64,000 bases of DNA from NCBI RefSeq assembly GCF_018139145.2, contig NC_059477.1:17285522-17349521 (forward strand), in the 5' to 3' direction. The DNA is from Gymnogyps californianus. Lineage: Eukaryota > Chordata > Aves > Accipitriformes > Cathartidae. The translations under genes were made by a program, and so were the position numbers. The notes beneath the pieces are model-generated. The model saw only the letters and a program-made list of their open reading frames with translations. It was not told the origin of the DNA and searched no databases. Shown here piece after piece: positions 61,321-64,000 of the stretch (within the stretch, counting starts at the first letter, position 1; every line of letters begins with the position of its first letter).

Positions 61321-64000
61321 GAGATCTGTTAACTCCATGACAAATTGAGCTAACCTGGTCTTAAATTCCCCCCATGCAGTAGAACCTGGAGCAGGATGTG
61401 CAGCTCTGTGTTATGGTGACAGACTGGACAAACTTGGTGCTATTTCCATGTGCTTTCCAATGCCTCCACATGCCCTGCCTCCCTCCTGATGTACTTGTGC
61501 TGCCTGGTTGGCTGTGTGCAACTGCTATCACTTATTTCTTGATCTTCTCTGTACATGTGTGTATACCCTCTAAATGTACTGTAGGAGTTAGTATGCTACA
61601 GTCTTGCAAGTTGGAACAGCATTTAGATTTATTCTGAAATCAAGGAACCAAGGGATTTATTCAGTAAAGAGGGTTATCTTTGGAAGACCACCCATGTAAA
61701 TTTGTTGCCTATTCATAGAAGCAGTTGGACAGTGAGAGCCCAACTTTTTCCATGCCTGCTCACACACTTCTCTGTTCTCCTGTGGTTCTGGGCTGTCTGA
61801 CTCCTGTCATAAATTAAAGCTTGTGCAGGGTTGCTCACGCTACTGAAGGGTTATGGGGTCAGCCCTTTAGTGCACTAACACAAAGGTATGTGCAGCCTGG
61901 CTCTTGTGGCTGATGCTGGCTAAAGCAGAAGGAAACACTTGGTGCTCAAAAGCAGAGGAGGCAGGCTGGGCGCTGCTTGCAGTGGGAAGGCAGGGGAGGG
62001 GTCTGGCTGAGGACCTGAGATGTGGTACAGGAGGAAGCTGATGCCTGCGCTGGGGGAGAGGGCGATGGGAGGCCACTACTTAATCTCATAGGGCTCTTAG
62101 GGATGCCTCAACTAAACTGGGCTTCTTCATTTAGTAAACTATTAAAGAAATTGTCTCCAGGGTATTTATTTCAGGCAGTTCTAGTGAAGTAATCCCTTAA
62201 TTCCTCAGAGTAAATGCTTATGAGGATTTACTGTGAGCTAGGTGGTGTGGAGGTCACTGCGAGTGCTTACAGAGTGTATTTGGGAGCAGCATGGCTGGTG
62301 TCTCCCAGGGCTGGGTGGTGGGAGCTGCAGGGTGTCCCACCGGCTGACGCATGGCAGGGCTGTCTTCTGTGTAGGCGTTGGTGACTGCAGGTGAGGGCCG
62401 TGTTTGGGAATGCTTGTGTTTCCGTGCCTGGAGGAAGGGGCTGGTTCTGCTTCAACTTTGACTGAACCCACTCCTCCAAATGTTCTGCTTCTCCTTCCTC
62501 CTCCTGTGCGTGCTGCTCTGCCTTCTCTTCCTTGAATCTTCCTGTTTCTGGGTCCTCCCAAACAATGAGAATCCCCAGCCCCAGTTGAAATCATGCCCTG
62601 TTGCATATACTTAAACCTCAGTGCTGTTTCCTCTGTATGCATTATCTTGCCCACAAAAACAAATGATTTTTCACTGTTTAGACTGAATCATTTATTTGCT
62701 CTGTACAAAGAGTGTTCTGCTTCTTTGGAGGCCAGGGGGTGGCTTGTGCTCTTCCGCTTATTCAAAATGTATGTACGGGGCTTAAAGTAGCTAGGTTTAC
62801 AAGTTAGGAATTATTTATCATCATTTTGGTACTGTGGGAGCAAGTCAAAAGAAACCCAAGAGGAGTCACAGCTCATGGTAGGCAAAGGAACTAGGACTTC
62901 AGTATTTTGTCAAGCTCCCCTTCCCAAGGGAGCTGGTTTCCTGGGAACACCAGGGCAGAGGTGTTTAGGCTGCATGACAGTGAAACTCTGTGTGAGTAAA
63001 TCTTATGCCAATATCTGAGATGGTAAGCTGAATGGCTACAGAATGGCATATGGTATTGAGAACGATGAGCTGTGTTATGAAAAGGAACTGGTAGCCTGCA
63101 GTGGCAGAAAATGTAGGTGGAGTAAGCAGCTTATTTGCTCTGGAAACTCCTTTGCTCAGGGAAAATTTCTTAGTGGTCAGAGCGTGGCTGTGGTCTGAGC
63201 AGGTACTCCTGGTCTCTGCCTGGCACCGCGCTGTTCTCTGAATCTCTTCTGTAAGATGTCCCTGCTAATGGTTGCAGCATCGTTATGCAAAAATCTGGTA
63301 TTGGAAGTTTATTCTTAGATAATAAACAAATCAAAACCTGAAAGTGTTGGAAGAGAAGAGTCACATAGAAACCCAAGACTTGTAGCAACTTCTCTGCTGC
63401 AGAGGGAAAATGAACAAGTACTGTGACCAATTCCAGGTTATTAAATAAAAATTTAAAGTATCATTTTCTAATAAACTAGATCCTTTCAGCTGCTTCCACT
63501 TCTCAGTATCTCGGCTCAGACATGGAGCTGGTTAATATGGATAACTCGTTATATTAGAAGTTCCAACATCTTGTTATGTTTTCTTTCCATATTCAAACAA
63601 AAATTATATTGGAATGTTTCCTGAAATTAAGTATTTCAGAAGGCATTTGAAACTTCAAATTGACTAATAGACCACTGTAATTTTAAAATGTACTGTGCTT
63701 TATATATAGCTATTATATATAGTTTTTGTATTATTTCTGGTTAGGTGCTGAGTAATTGTAGTCCCTGACAGGCCCCATAGTCAAAAGAGGCTGTTTTAAT
63801 TTAATACTAGAAGCTCAAAGATATTGAAAGCAGCTGCTCTTCTGGTTAGAAATAGAGTTTAATACTTTGATCTGGAAAATAACGATGTGTCTCATTACAG
63901 GGGAAAAAGGAAATATTTTGATCTAGAAAATAAGGTAAGAAGTTTCAAGGAGTATTAGGTAGCAGCAGCCACCCTTAAAGCTTTTAAAAATAGACTATTT
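61321..64000. other. Gene-poor flank to right edge, no gene recognised
   Basis: Somewhat GC-richer around 61.9-62.5 kb, with overlapping frames on both strands but no recognisable protein. A possible 34-bp plus-strand mini-exon is at 63901-63934 (see findings). Confidence 0.6.

Overview
This window is vertebrate nuclear DNA, almost certainly from a bird. It is AT-rich and mostly non-coding, with one very GC-rich CpG island. It carries a chicken-repeat-1 (CR1) LINE that keeps the natural CR1 C-terminus, and a bird-type ERVL-like solo LTR. The only protein-coding gene I can support is the 5' part of UBE2E3, an E2 ubiquitin-conjugating enzyme, on the minus strand.

Region by region: bases 1-9257 are the start of a large UBE2E3 intron (intron 3, open at the window edge). 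It holds an old, decayed CR1 copy at about 225-1160 and an isolated GC-rich patch at about 5580-5750. Coding exon 3 (51 bp) is at 9258-9308, intron 2 at 9309-11474, and the exon with the start codon at 11475-11677. Intron 1 (11678-12890) carries an extreme G19/GGT/T14 low-complexity tract. A consensus splice donor inside the CpG island (about 12455-13745) marks the end of the non-coding first exon at 12891. The island contains ten GGCCC units, a four-run G-quadruplex motif and GC boxes. It is the UBE2E3 promoter and may also fire divergently.

From about 13.75 kb to the right edge I find no convincing gene. In mammals the DNA upstream of UBE2E3 is a large gene-poor interval, and this stretch looks the same. 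It contains candidate conserved regulatory blocks (about 18.78-19.15, 42.0-42.72 and 51.27-51.62 kb), two probable ancient SINE remnants (24.11 and 43.40 kb), a 607-bp solo LTR with a perfect 5-bp target-site duplication (31312-31918), a 5'-truncated CR1 with an open 306-codon reverse-transcriptase tail (about 60315-61320), and several small tandem or inverted repeats.

The window therefore shows one housekeeping-type ubiquitin gene with a CpG-island promoter next to a long, possibly regulatory, gene-poor flank. No operon, CRISPR array, phage or new multi-gene system is visible. The regulatory-block calls come from reading motif content only; no alignment was run.
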